Source: JAKQDH01 sp029558835 (GTDB lineage: Bacteria; Planctomycetota; Phycisphaerae; UBA1845). Taken from it: a stretch of DNA of 64,000 nucleotides. Position 1 is the first letter of the stretch, and the number at the start of each line of letters is the position of its first letter. Positions 18,035 to 26,700 of this stretch are shown piece by piece. The position numbers were made by a program, and so were the translations under genes. Under the pieces are notes generated by a model. It was given only the letters and a program-made list of their open reading frames with translations. It made no database searches and had not been told where the DNA came from. The stretch spans positions 37,148-101,147 of the forward strand of contig DAOQSN010000017.1 of the NCBI GenBank assembly GCA_035356615.1, written 5' to 3'.

Positions 18035-21000
18035 TCAATCTCCCATCTGCACTACGCGCCAACTGAAGCCCAACGGCGAGACCGGCGTGGTGCGGTCCAC
18101 CTGGATGACGAAGTTCGTAACGCTGGTGACGGTCGCGCCGGCAGCCACCGGGGCGACGGTGAGCTCGGCGCCGCTGATGATGGTCACGTCCTCCGGCACG
18201 GCCAGCAGCTCGAGGATCACGTTGGGGGCGTCCCGATCGCTGCGATTGCTCAGAATCACCGACATCTCATACTCGAACGTAGTCCGGCCGACCCGGCGCT
18301 GCGCGACCAGGGCGTAGTCTTCGATGTACAGCCAGCCGCGCGTGGCGGCCTCCGGCGTGTTGCCGTAGGCGCCGATGTTGATGCGCCCGCCGTCGGGCTC
18401 GGGCTCGAGGCTGAAGTCGTACGTCGGGTCACCCGTGTCGATGCAGGGTGACAGCGGGAGCAGATGCACGTCATCATCGGGCGAACCGGCCACACCGTCA
18501 GGGCCCAGCGCGTTCACAAAGAGCGGATCATCCCCGAAGTTCCCGACGCCACCGAGGTTACCCGTCCAGCCCTGGACGCAGGAGTAGTTTGGCTGCATAT
18601 CGCGGATTTGCGCCGTCTCGTCAGTACCGACGGAATCGCGGTTCCCCCAGAGAATGCAGTTGGTGATGGGGCCACCGACATACGACAGTCCTGCTCCTCC
18701 CCTCGCCTCGTCTCCTGGATTCGGTGGGAAAGTGCAGTTGTGGACGAGCGTGCAGTTGGCAAGAACAGCATCAGCACGCAGGTGCACCGGTCGCCCATCA
18801 CCGCAAAAGATGGGGCTGTAGGGCGAGGCAATTCCCCAGTTCCCAGTGAAGATGCAGTTGTTAACGACTACGCTGCAGGCGAGCGGACGCGCCCCGAGCG
18901 CGCCTCCGCCGCGACGATCCGAGGACGTCGGTGCTCCTCCATTCAGCGTGAAGGCGCAATGGGTGAAGGAACTAGGAGACATCGTCGTGCCACTGACAAT
19001 CGCCACCGCAGGGCACGAACTGCGGTTCTTCGTGAAGGTGCAGTTGGCCACAAGAAGGCTGCTGGACCATGTTGGCGCGGATCCGGCGATGCGCAGTCCC
19101 GGGGTGTAGTACGAATCGCCGTCCTCGTCGCAACCATACCCCGCGGTGACAACGAACCCATCGAGTACCGTGGTCTCGTCACAGTTGGCCGCCATCACAA
19201 CCGTTAGAGCGTTGTCCTCAAGCCCACCGCAGACGCCGTCGCAGAGCTCAAAGGCCAGTTCTTCGCACCACCTGCCCCAGTAGTCGGAACAGCAGGAGGG
19301 GTCCTCGGCGCAGACCAAGGCCTCGCAAGCGTCGTCGTGACATCCGGGGCCATAATGCGGCCGGCAGCAATCACTATCGTTGGGTGCGTCATTTTCGAGG
19401 AGGTCACCGGAAAGAACCGTCGGGTGCGCGTAGGGATCTCGTTGGCTAAGCTCCTGCTCACCGCCGGCGAACCCGCCGTACAGGCCCACGCCGCTGGTTA
19501 AGCGAAATGAGGCATCGCGGGCCGTCCCAGGGCGATAGGTGCCTTCCGCCACCCAGATCTCCGCGACGAGGTTACCCAGGTGACTGGCCATTGCCAGAGC
19601 GCGACGCAACTGCGGGCAAGCGTTCTCCCAGTCCAGCCCATGGCCCGCCCCCGTGGCCTGGGCGTCCACGTACAGACGTACAACCTCACACTCGTCCGGG
19701 ACGCCGTTGCCGTCTGTATCCGGACTGCTCCCCTCGGCCAGATCGCACTCGTCAGGTATCCCGTTCTCGTTACAGTCGAGGCTGCTTCCCCAGGCGATAT
19801 CGAACGGGTCGTGGACCCCGTTGCCGTTGCAGTCCTGAACCCAGGCGGGAAGCCAGGCGGCGAGGTAGATCATCGCGGGGAAGATTTCCTGGCACGTCGG
19901 GAGGATCTCGTCAGGGGGCATAAGATGGGCGTAGCCCAGCTCGAAGGTCAGCGCGCAGATTCCGTGCACGCCGTAGGTGTAGTCGACCGATCCGCCCTGG
20001 ACGGGGTAGATGGTGCTGTAGATCGGTCCCAGGTGGCCATAGTCCGTACCGCGCACGACCAGGATGCGCGCGCGCAGTTCCTGGGCTATGTCGTTGAAAG
20101 TCCAGTGGTCCGGACACCAGGCGGAAGTGTACCCCCAAGGCCACATGATCATGTAGCCGGCACTGTGGAAGTCAATGTAGGCCCGCACATTCGGGTGCGC
20201 GAGGAAGAAATCGCGCATGGCGGCGGTTTCCGGCTGCGAGAACGGATTGGGGTAGCAGCCGGGACCGCCCCAGTTGCGGTTCAGGTCGTACCCGTTGGCA
20301 TTGTAGCGGTTACCCTGGACGTACCCGTCGGGGTTCATGATCGGCAGCAGATACCACTCGACCTCGTCCACCAGCTCCGTGATCTCGGGGATCTGCCCAT
20401 ACTGCGTCAGGAGGTACTCGGCGGCATAGGCGACCACGCAGGCGCCCATGATCTCGTTGCCGTGCTGCGCGCCGTGATACATGGCACCGGGCTTGTTCTC
20501 ACCTGGGCCTGTGATCCGAATCGCCCACATCGTGCGCCCCTGGACCGACGTGCCGATGTTGACCATCTGGGCTAGGTTTGGGTACGTAGCTGCCAGGTTA
20601 TTCAGGAAGGCGACGTGCTCGTCGTACGTTCGGTAGACATCGAAGAAGCCGCGACTCTCAGGTCCTCCCACGCCGTAAATGGTGTTGTAGTGCTCTTGCA
20701 GGTCTTCGATCAGAACCTCGTAGCGCAAGCCGGCGGCCTCCAGGGCCCGACGGTGAGCGGGCGAGACGCGAGCTTCCACCGGCCCGACGCGGACCACCTC
20801 CGACCAGATCTCCAGGTCGCGCGCCGCAGCATCGAGCGCCAGCAGCGTCTGGAGTTGCGCCTCGCCAGCCACCTCGATGCGAACCAACTGGTAGCCCTCG
20901 TAGCCCACCGGGTGAGTCGGCGTGAGCAGCTTGGCGGCGCCGTACGCCGGAGCCCCGGTTACCAGCCGCTCCGGCTGCGGTCCCGGGCTATCGGGGTCCG

Positions 21001-21238
21001 ATGTAGTAGTCGCATAGACGTACCCGTTGGTCCCCGGCGTGCCCTTGGCCGGCAACCAGTCACAATCCTGGGCCAGCACGGTAGAGCCCTCGCCCACACC
21101 CACATCCGATGGTGCGTGGTACACCGGCGTGCCGGGGATCCCGCCCGTGCTGGCGTTCGCTGTAACGAAGAACCCGAAGGAAACCCAAACTAACACCGAC
21201 CAACATGACACGTGTGTCTTGTGGAGAGATGTGCACAT
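18035..21238 (-). CDS. Secreted M14 zinc carboxypeptidase with calcium repeats and C-terminal beta-helix
   Basis: 1067 residues, exported (signal MCTSLHKTHVSCWSVLVWVS...). After a leader segment shared with the neighbouring kelch-like protein comes an M14 metallocarboxypeptidase domain (~195-480): zinc ligands His259 and Glu262 in HGAQHGNE, DLNRNWGGPG, third ligand in YIDFHSAGY, and the catalytic Glu in LTFELGYAH. Then three calcium-type repeats DCNGNGVHDPFD, DCNENGIPDECD, DTDGNGVPDECE. The rest is a right-handed beta-helix-type region (YVDAQATGAGHGLDWENAC, GTYRPGT, GLYGGFAGGE) carrying an inserted Cys-rich module (SDCCRPHYGPGCHDDACEAL and on to CCSDYWGRWCEELA). A beta-sandwich-like end follows. 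Likely degrades extracellular peptides or proteins. Its 5' region is leader-cassette copy 2. Confidence 0.88.
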   Translation of the reverse strand: MCTSLHKTHVSCWSVLVWVSFGFFVTANASTGGIPGTPVYHAPSDVGVGEGSTVLAQDCDWLPAKGTPGTNGYVYATTTSDPDSPGPQPERLVTGAPAYGAAKLLTPTHPVGYEGYQLVRIEVAGEAQLQTLLALDAAARDLEIWSEVVRVGPVEARVSPAHRRALEAAGLRYEVLIEDLQEHYNTIYGVGGPESRGFFDVYRTYDEHVAFLNNLAATYPNLAQMVNIGTSVQGRTMWAIRITGPGENKPGAMYHGAQHGNEIMGACVVAYAAEYLLTQYGQIPEITELVDEVEWYLLPIMNPDGYVQGNRYNANGYDLNRNWGGPGCYPNPFSQPETAAMRDFFLAHPNVRAYIDFHSAGYMIMWPWGYTSAWCPDHWTFNDIAQELRARILVVRGTDYGHLGPIYSTIYPVQGGSVDYTYGVHGICALTFELGYAHLMPPDEILPTCQEIFPAMIYLAAWLPAWVQDCNGNGVHDPFDIAWGSSLDCNENGIPDECDLAEGSSPDTDGNGVPDECEVVRLYVDAQATGAGHGLDWENACPQLRRALAMASHLGNLVAEIWVAEGTYRPGTARDASFRLTSGVGLYGGFAGGEQELSQRDPYAHPTVLSGDLLENDAPNDSDCCRPHYGPGCHDDACEALVCAEDPSCCSDYWGRWCEELAFELCDGVCGGLEDNALTVVMAANCDETTVLDGFVVTAGYGCDEDGDSYYTPGLRIAGSAPTWSSSLLVANCTFTKNRSSCPAVAIVSGTTMSPSSFTHCAFTLNGGAPTSSDRRGGGALGARPLACSVVVNNCIFTGNWGIASPYSPIFCGDGRPVHLRADAVLANCTLVHNCTFPPNPGDEARGGAGLSYVGGPITNCILWGNRDSVGTDETAQIRDMQPNYSCVQGWTGNLGGVGNFGDDPLFVNALGPDGVAGSPDDDVHLLPLSPCIDTGDPTYDFSLEPEPDGGRINIGAYGNTPEAATRGWLYIEDYALVAQRRVGRTTFEYEMSVILSNRSDRDAPNVILELLAVPEDVTIISGAELTVAPVAAGATVTSVTNFVIQVDRTTPVSPLGFSWRVVQMGD

Positions 21239-21480
21239 TGGTGTTTCTCCGTACCGCCGCTGGTTTCAACGAGGGCGTACTCCCGCCCGGGCCATCCAGC
21301 GGGGCCCTCAGGCCTCAGAAAAACCTGCGTCAGCGCGTCCTCGGTCCGGCCACACGGCCGACCGCCGTATTCCTTTGCTGTCCGCATCTGGTAGTGCTTC
21401 AGGCGGACGCGATCTTACGCGCGTCTGCTGTTTTTCTTCCGGGTTGCGGCGCTCGTTGGCCTGACGTACACGTACTCCCC
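21140..21480 (-). repeat. Leader cassette, copy 2 (5' end of the M14 gene)
   Basis: Contains, in minus-strand order, a GTACGTCAGGCC-type block, a hairpin plus A/T tract (21406-21436), the CCCCGCT/GATGGCCCGGGCGGG block, the ribosome binding site and the start and signal-peptide coding region of the M14 gene. Closely parallels copy 3 at 22895-23260 and partly copy 1. Confidence 0.75.
21406..21436 (+). terminator. Hairpin with T-tract inside leader cassette copy 2, plus-strand orientation
   Basis: Perfect 6-bp stem GACGCG (21406-21411) / CGCGTC (21420-21425) with an 8-base loop, followed by TGCTGTTTTTCTT. It would terminate plus-strand transcription, that is, antisense to the minus-strand genes around it. 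The equivalent block in copy 3 has a stronger T-tract. Confidence 0.5.
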
Positions 21481-21541
21481 CGCAGGCAACCCGCCCGAGG
21501 TCGGCGTACCGGGACGGCAGTGGCGCGCGCCGCCGTCCGAG

Positions 21542-22996
21542 TTAATCATCTCTGTCGGCAACACGACCGGTGTCGACAGGCACCGCCTGCGCGGGGCGGA
21601 CAATCGGCGGGACGAAGTCCCGGCCGTTGGTGTCGACGTAGCACTGCAGCCAGCGGCCATAGTCGAAGAGAGTGATGCAGCCGTCGCCGTCGAAGTCAGC
21701 CTCAAAGAGGAAGCCGGGTTCGCCCGTGCAGGTGCCGAACGCGCTGACGAGAATCCAGAAGTCGTCTTCGTCCACGTCGCCGTCGGCGTCGAGGTCGCAC
21801 GTGACATCGCAAGCCCAGCGCGCCCAGTAGCACGAGACGTACCCGCCGGCGGTCGTGAAGTAGCCCCCGGCGATGAGCTCGCCGTTGTGCACCGTCAGGT
21901 CCAGTACCCAGTTGTTCATGCCCAACCCCAGCGGCTGCCAGGCGCCGCCGTTCCAGCGGGCAATTCTGCTGCACGTGACGCCGCCGGCGTTCCCGAACAC
22001 GCCCCCCGCGATCAACTCGCCGTTGTAGACGGTCAGGGCAAGCACGTGGTCGTTCATTTCCCCCCCCACTGGCTGCCAGGCGCTGCCGTTCCAACGAGCG
22101 ATCATCCTGCACTGCTCGCCGCCGGCGGTCGAGAACCCGCCGCCCACGATCAGCTCGCCATTGTAGACCGACAGCGCGGATACGTGTGGGTTAGCACCGG
22201 CAATCCCTGACCCCAGTGGCTCCCAGGCGCTGCCGTTCCAGCGGGCAATGTAGTTGCACGTGACGCCGCCGGCGGTCGTGAAATTGCCCCCGGCGATGAG
22301 CTCGCCATTGTAGACCGTCAGGGCGTACACCCCGCTGTTCATCCCCGACCCCAGCGGCTGCCACGCACCGCCATTCCAGCGGGCGATCCTGTTGCACGTC
22401 ACGCCGCCGGCGGTCGTGAAGTAGCCCCCTGCAGTCAGTTCGCCGTTGCAGACCACCAAGGCGCATACGGCGTTGTTCATCCCGGACCCCAGCGGCTGCC
22501 ACGCACTGCCGTTCCAGCGGGCAATGTAGTTGCACGTGACGCCGCCAGCGGTCGTGAACAGGCCCCCCGCGATCAGCTCGCCGTTGTAGGCTGTCAGGGC
22601 GTACACCCGCGGGTAGTCAGCACCGCTCATACCCGACCCCAGTGGGTGCCAGGCGCTGCCGTCCCACGCCGCGATCTTGTTTGCGAAGATGTCGCCCGCA
22701 ACTGTGAAGTCCCCCCCGACAACAAGCAGTTCGGCCTGCGGCCCGGGCCCATCGGGGTCCCACGTAGTGACAGCGCATGCAGGCGCATTGGTCCCCACGC
22801 TCTCGCCCGGCAACCAGTCACAGTCCTGGGCCAGCACGCCAAGGGCCTCGCCCGCACTCACATCCGATGGCGCATGGTACGCCGGCGTGCCGGGAATTCT
22901 GCCCGCCCCGGCGTTCGTTGCGGCAAGGAATCCGAAGAAGACCCAACCGGACAGCAACCTATACGACACGTGAGTATTTTGGGGAGATGTGTACAT
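21542..22996 (-). CDS. Secreted kelch-like repeat protein with C-terminal dockerin-type repeats
   Basis: 484 residues. The start at 22996 has GGAGGA upstream. The signal peptide and the following ~70 residues (SDVSAGEALGVLAQDCDWLP ... DPDGPGPQAELLV) are homologous to the M14 protein although the mature domains are unrelated. The body is seven repeats of about 46 residues with consensus YNGELIAGGxFTTAGGVTCN-IARWNGSAWQPLGSGM, predicted to fold as a beta-propeller. The C-terminus has two calcium-binding dockerin-type segments: DLDADGDVDEDDFWILVSAF and DFDGDGCITLFDYGRWLQCY. Probably an extracellular or surface-bound structural or binding protein. The DNA repeats are similar enough that repeat number may vary or be misassembled. 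Confidence 0.85.
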   Translation of the reverse strand: MYTSPQNTHVSYRLLSGWVFFGFLAATNAGAGRIPGTPAYHAPSDVSAGEALGVLAQDCDWLPGESVGTNAPACAVTTWDPDGPGPQAELLVVGGDFTVAGDIFANKIAAWDGSAWHPLGSGMSGADYPRVYALTAYNGELIAGGLFTTAGGVTCNYIARWNGSAWQPLGSGMNNAVCALVVCNGELTAGGYFTTAGGVTCNRIARWNGGAWQPLGSGMNSGVYALTVYNGELIAGGNFTTAGGVTCNYIARWNGSAWEPLGSGIAGANPHVSALSVYNGELIVGGGFSTAGGEQCRMIARWNGSAWQPVGGEMNDHVLALTVYNGELIAGGVFGNAGGVTCSRIARWNGGAWQPLGLGMNNWVLDLTVHNGELIAGGYFTTAGGYVSCYWARWACDVTCDLDADGDVDEDDFWILVSAFGTCTGEPGFLFEADFDGDGCITLFDYGRWLQCYVDTNGRDFVPPIVRPAQAVPVDTGRVADRDD

Positions 22997-23260
22997 CGGG
23001 AGTCCTCCCTACCGGCCCTGGTTCTGTGAGCGGTCTGGACCTGCCCGGGCCATCAGGCGGGGCCCTTTGTCCTCAGAGGGAAGGGCGTCAACGCGCCCTC
23101 AGGCCGGGCACCGCAGCCGGCCGGCGCGATTCTCCTGGTCGCGTCACCTGACAGTGCCTCGGGGACACGCGATCTTACGCGCGTCGGCCGTTTTTTTTCT
23201 TTTTTCCGGATTGCGGGGCCTTCTGGTCTGACGCACACGCACCCCCCGCGGGTGACCCAC
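22895..23260 (-). repeat. Leader cassette, copy 3 (5' end of the kelch-like gene)
   Basis: Full-length copy covering the signal-peptide region, ribosome binding site, the TGCCCGGGCCATCAGGCGGGGCC block, CAGCCGGCCGGCGCG, and the hairpin plus T-rich tract. It continues to a GCACACGC...GGTGACCCACTTGAGGTCGGC block that is matched at about 21465-21505 in copy 2. Confidence 0.75.
23164..23206 (+). terminator. Hairpin with long T-tract inside leader cassette copy 3, plus-strand orientation
   Basis: An ACGCG...CGCG-type hairpin around 23164-23185 followed by GGCCG and T8-C-T6 (23191-23205). Reads as a rho-independent terminator for plus-strand transcripts, opposing the minus-strand kelch-like gene that starts 170 bp downstream. 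Confidence 0.5.
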
Positions 23261-23582
23261 TTGAGGTCGGCCTGCCGGTGAGCGCCCCCAGCGTCCTCCG
23301 CAGGCGAGGTTCTGTTCCCTTTCCACGTCGGTTTCGCTGGGGGCATGACGGTACTCCTTTTTCGCAAGAGGCCTCGCTCGATCCAGTCCCCCCTCAGATT
23401 GGACACCGCCGACCTGGCTTCGACGGGGACATCGCCGGCCTTCCGTGCCTGACCGGCCGCTTTCTGCGGGGCCCGGTTGCTCTTTGCGCCTAGCCGGTCG
23501 GCCTTTGCGCGCGACCGGCCGCTTTCGGCGCCTGACCGGCCGTCGCTTCATTGCCCCGGGTTTCGGGGTGGACCACGGCCTG
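23261..23582. repeat. Intergenic region with short CCGGCCGCTTT-type tandem repeats
   Basis: No confident gene. At about 23430-23540 there are four imperfect units built on GCCTGACCGGCCGCTTT and TTTGCGC. On the minus strand a 135-codon Arg/Lys-rich frame (23144-23551) runs through the repeats and ends at the same TGA position used by the PEP-CTERM gene in cassette copy 1; its composition suggests a chance frame or a decayed gene tail. Confidence 0.5.
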
Positions 23583-23633
23583 TGCTCATAGAGACAAGCG
23601 TAGGCGGCGGGCCGAACTCACGTGGATTTCGTC
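23583..23633 (-). repeat. 51-bp repeat: relic of an ECF sigma-factor gene 3' end
   Basis: Matches 28794-28844 at 47 of 51 positions. In the intact copy the minus strand encodes the last residues (TKST, stop) of the ECF sigma factor and its downstream flank. This copy still encodes TKST followed by TGA, but the rest of a sigma-factor gene is missing. The two copies are in direct orientation and bracket the kinase gene. Confidence 0.75.
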
Positions 23634-23646
23634 GAGAGCGCCTAAC

Positions 23647-23689
23647 AAAACCCCTCTCCCCTTTTGGGGGAGAGGGTAGGGTGAGGGGG
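23647..23689. repeat. REP-like palindrome, copy 2
   Basis: CCCCTCTCCCC, TTTT loop, GGGGGAGAGGG then TAGGGTGAGGGGG; same element as at 5687-5726. Confidence 0.7.
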
Positions 23690-23721
23690 GGATGCCCCGG
23701 CGCTTCGACCCTCCCCCGACC

Positions 23722-23738
23722 CCTCCCTGGCAGGGAGG
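23722..23738. terminator. Hairpin after the kinase-protease gene
   Basis: CCTCCCTG/CAGGGAGG stem of 8 bp with a one-base loop centre, 10 bp past the minus-strand stop at 23748. No T-tract follows, so factor-independent termination is uncertain. Confidence 0.4.
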
Positions 23739-23747
23739 AGGGTTGCG

Positions 23748-26700
23748 TTAGTGACTTTGAGAATCGGGAGGCTGGAACCAGCCGTCGAGGGAGTACGACT
23801 TGCCGCGGGAGCCGTCCTTGGCCGGGTCCTGGGGGTCGAACGCCGGCGTCTGCCATTCGCTGCCCAGGCCGTCGCCGTTGTCGTCCATCAACGAGTGCTC
23901 GCCGGCGGCCTGGGATTTCGCGGCGACCCACGCGTAGGCTTCCGTCATGGAGATATGGCCGTCGCCGTTAGTATCACTACGGTCGTCGGCTGTGCCACCC
24001 CGCAGCGCCTCCCGCCACTGGCCGGCCCAGCCCCAGGAGTTGCCGTGCGTGGCATCCTGCGAGGTGATCGTAATGACGCCCTCGCGCGAGAGATCGTCGA
24101 TCACCGCGCCGCTGAAGCACGGGTTGTAGGCCCCGATGATCTGCCGGGCCGTGATCGCCTTCGTTAGCTCGCCCAGCTCCGCGTGCGTGATGTTGCCGTC
24201 ATAGGTCTGGAAGTCATTCGCCCCGCCGTGATCGACCCAGTAGACGTACAGCAGATCGTCCGCGGTGCACTTCTCGCGTGCCCAGCGGTAGGCGGCCCGG
24301 ATGTTCTCCGTCGTACTCTCGGCGTCCACGGCCTCGGGATGCTCCGCGGCCTTCGGTCCATACGAGAGGAAGTAGATGTTCTCGTCGCTGAACCCGCGCG
24401 CCTTCAGTTCCTCGTACATGCCGAAGGTGTCGTTCCAGTACCAGCCGTAATGCTTGGTGTCCGCAGGAGCGTGCCCGCCCATCACGATGATGGCGTAGCG
24501 CTGCCCGTAACCCCGCCACCCGGCGGTGCCGATCAAGTCTTCCGCTTCCTTGAGGAACCCCTGCGCCTCCTCATCCTGGGCGTACTTCGGGTCCTGCATA
24601 AGCTGACGCAACTGCTCAAGCTCCGCCTGGGCTTGCTCAAGGTGCCCGAGGCGATAATGCGCCATCGCCAGAAAGGCGACATCCGCCGGGTACCTGTCGC
24701 CGTTTGCAGAGTTGATTTCGTCTGCACGAATCAACGTGGACAAGGTATCCGCGTATCTGCCCACGCGGTACTGAGCGACGCCCAGCGTTCTACGATATAC
24801 CCCGCTTTTCGGATCGAAACGGCAGAGGCTTAGAGCTGCGTCCAACTGCGGTTCGAAGTCAGCCATTACCCGAGGACGCTCTTCCCGCAAAGGCGACCCT
24901 TGCGGGAGACTGGGCGTCCATCTGCTCCGCTCGCCACCTGAGAGTTCCAACCAGACGCTGTCGTTGGTCTCTTCCATTTCGTGAGAGTGATCCTGGGTTA
25001 GCAGCAGGGCGCGTTCGCGCACAGAGTCGCTCAGCGAGTCATCGCTCTGTATGTAGTGAATCGCTTCGTCCACCGTGTCCACGTGGCGAAATGCGGCGTC
25101 AACTACGTCCTGCGCGCCCTGTTTGATTTCCGGACGGCGCTGTTTGGCGTCAGCCCAGCGCATGAAGGCTGCAGCTTGCCGCGTCGTTGCTGCTTGCCAC
25201 ACGCGTGTGCAGCCGCACCCAACGGACAGCAGTTGATTCCCACTTGGCCCGAAGGTCAGCCCCGCCGCGAAGAAATCACCTTTTTCAAGGGTCAGAAGCT
25301 CAAGCCCACTGGTCACTTCATAGAGACGGATTCCACCTTCACCACGTCGTCTTCCACAGGCAACCCGCTTCCCGTCCGGGCTGATTGCAACATATGAATC
25401 GCCGAGCGCCGGCAAATGCCTGTCAAGAGTAGCTAGGGCTTCTCCTGTGGCCGCGCTCCAGGTTGCGATAGTCCCGTCTGAACCGACGCCCATGATCACA
25501 TCGCCGCCTCCGACAAAAGCAACAGCGAGCATTGTCTGATCACCCGTCCGGGACAGAAGTGTTTCACCGCTGCTTGCGTCGCAGACCTCTATGCACGGAC
25601 CGCTCGCCCATGCGACGTCCCGCCCGTCGGGGCTCAAAGCGAAAGACCGGATCTCGGCGGGACACGGCACGGATGAAATCACTTGCGCGGACGTAATGTC
25701 CCAAATGCGGATCACGGCGGGTGATTCGGTTGTCGACGGCTCCTGAGAGGCAGACGGATCCGCGGGGTATACTGTGCGCACCTCTGGATCGCGCGGTGAA
25801 CCAACCACGATACTCTTCGAGCCGTCGGCGAAGGTGGTCTCACGACGCGCGCGCGAAGCCAGGGCTAGCACGCGGCCACGCTGGTCGAAGCCCAAGAAGT
25901 CGGCCCCGAAGCCGAGTACGGCGACTTCCTGATGGGACCGTGCATCCCATAGGCATGTCGTGCCGGCCTCAGCGTCAGACGCGGCAATCCATCGGCCATC
26001 GGGACTCCACGCGGCACGTTCGCAGGGAAGGTAATACGCCAGCGAGCCAGAGCTCAAGCTGATCGCGCCGCGTTCAAGGGGCGATGCCGTCGCCGGGCAT
26101 CCCGACAACGTTGTGACTTCGCAGTTCAATACCGTATCCCAGATTGTCATCGCGTTGGTGACAGGTTCCCGCAGCACTAAGTGCACACCATCCGGACTTA
26201 GCGCGAATCCACCGTAGCCCCTGGAACCGTGGATGTCCAACTTGGGGGCATGCTCAGTTTCCCACACCTTAATTGTTTTGTCCGTAGCAAGCGAAGTAAC
26301 TTTTGTCCCGTTCTGGCCGAATGCCAAAGCCCGGACAGTCCCCAAATGTCCACGCAGTGTATGCAACTCCTGGCCCGTGCTCGCGTCCCAGACGTGTATG
26401 CTGCCATCACGGCTACCTGTGGCAACTCGAGTGTCGTCTGGCGAGAAAGCCGCAGCCGTCATTGTGCCAGGGGTGACAAGACGTGTCGATTCCTCTCCGG
26501 TTCGCGCATCCTGTATTGGGTATTCCTCATTATCCACAGGGTCATATGGAAATGTCTGCATGAAGCGATTCCCGCTGCAGGTCAACACGATCCTCTCGAC
26601 CAGGATGTCGTCGGGGGTTGTCGCCATGCGCTCATTCGGTTCGGTCCGAATCACAAACAGCTTATTGTCGCGGTGCGCGAGTGGCTGTCTGTGGTCGAGA

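Noticed and set aside
23144..23551. 135-codon Arg/Lys-rich minus-strand gene
   Set aside because: Built largely from short tandem repeats and cassette DNA, with no domain; coding status not supported beyond a possible decayed tail.
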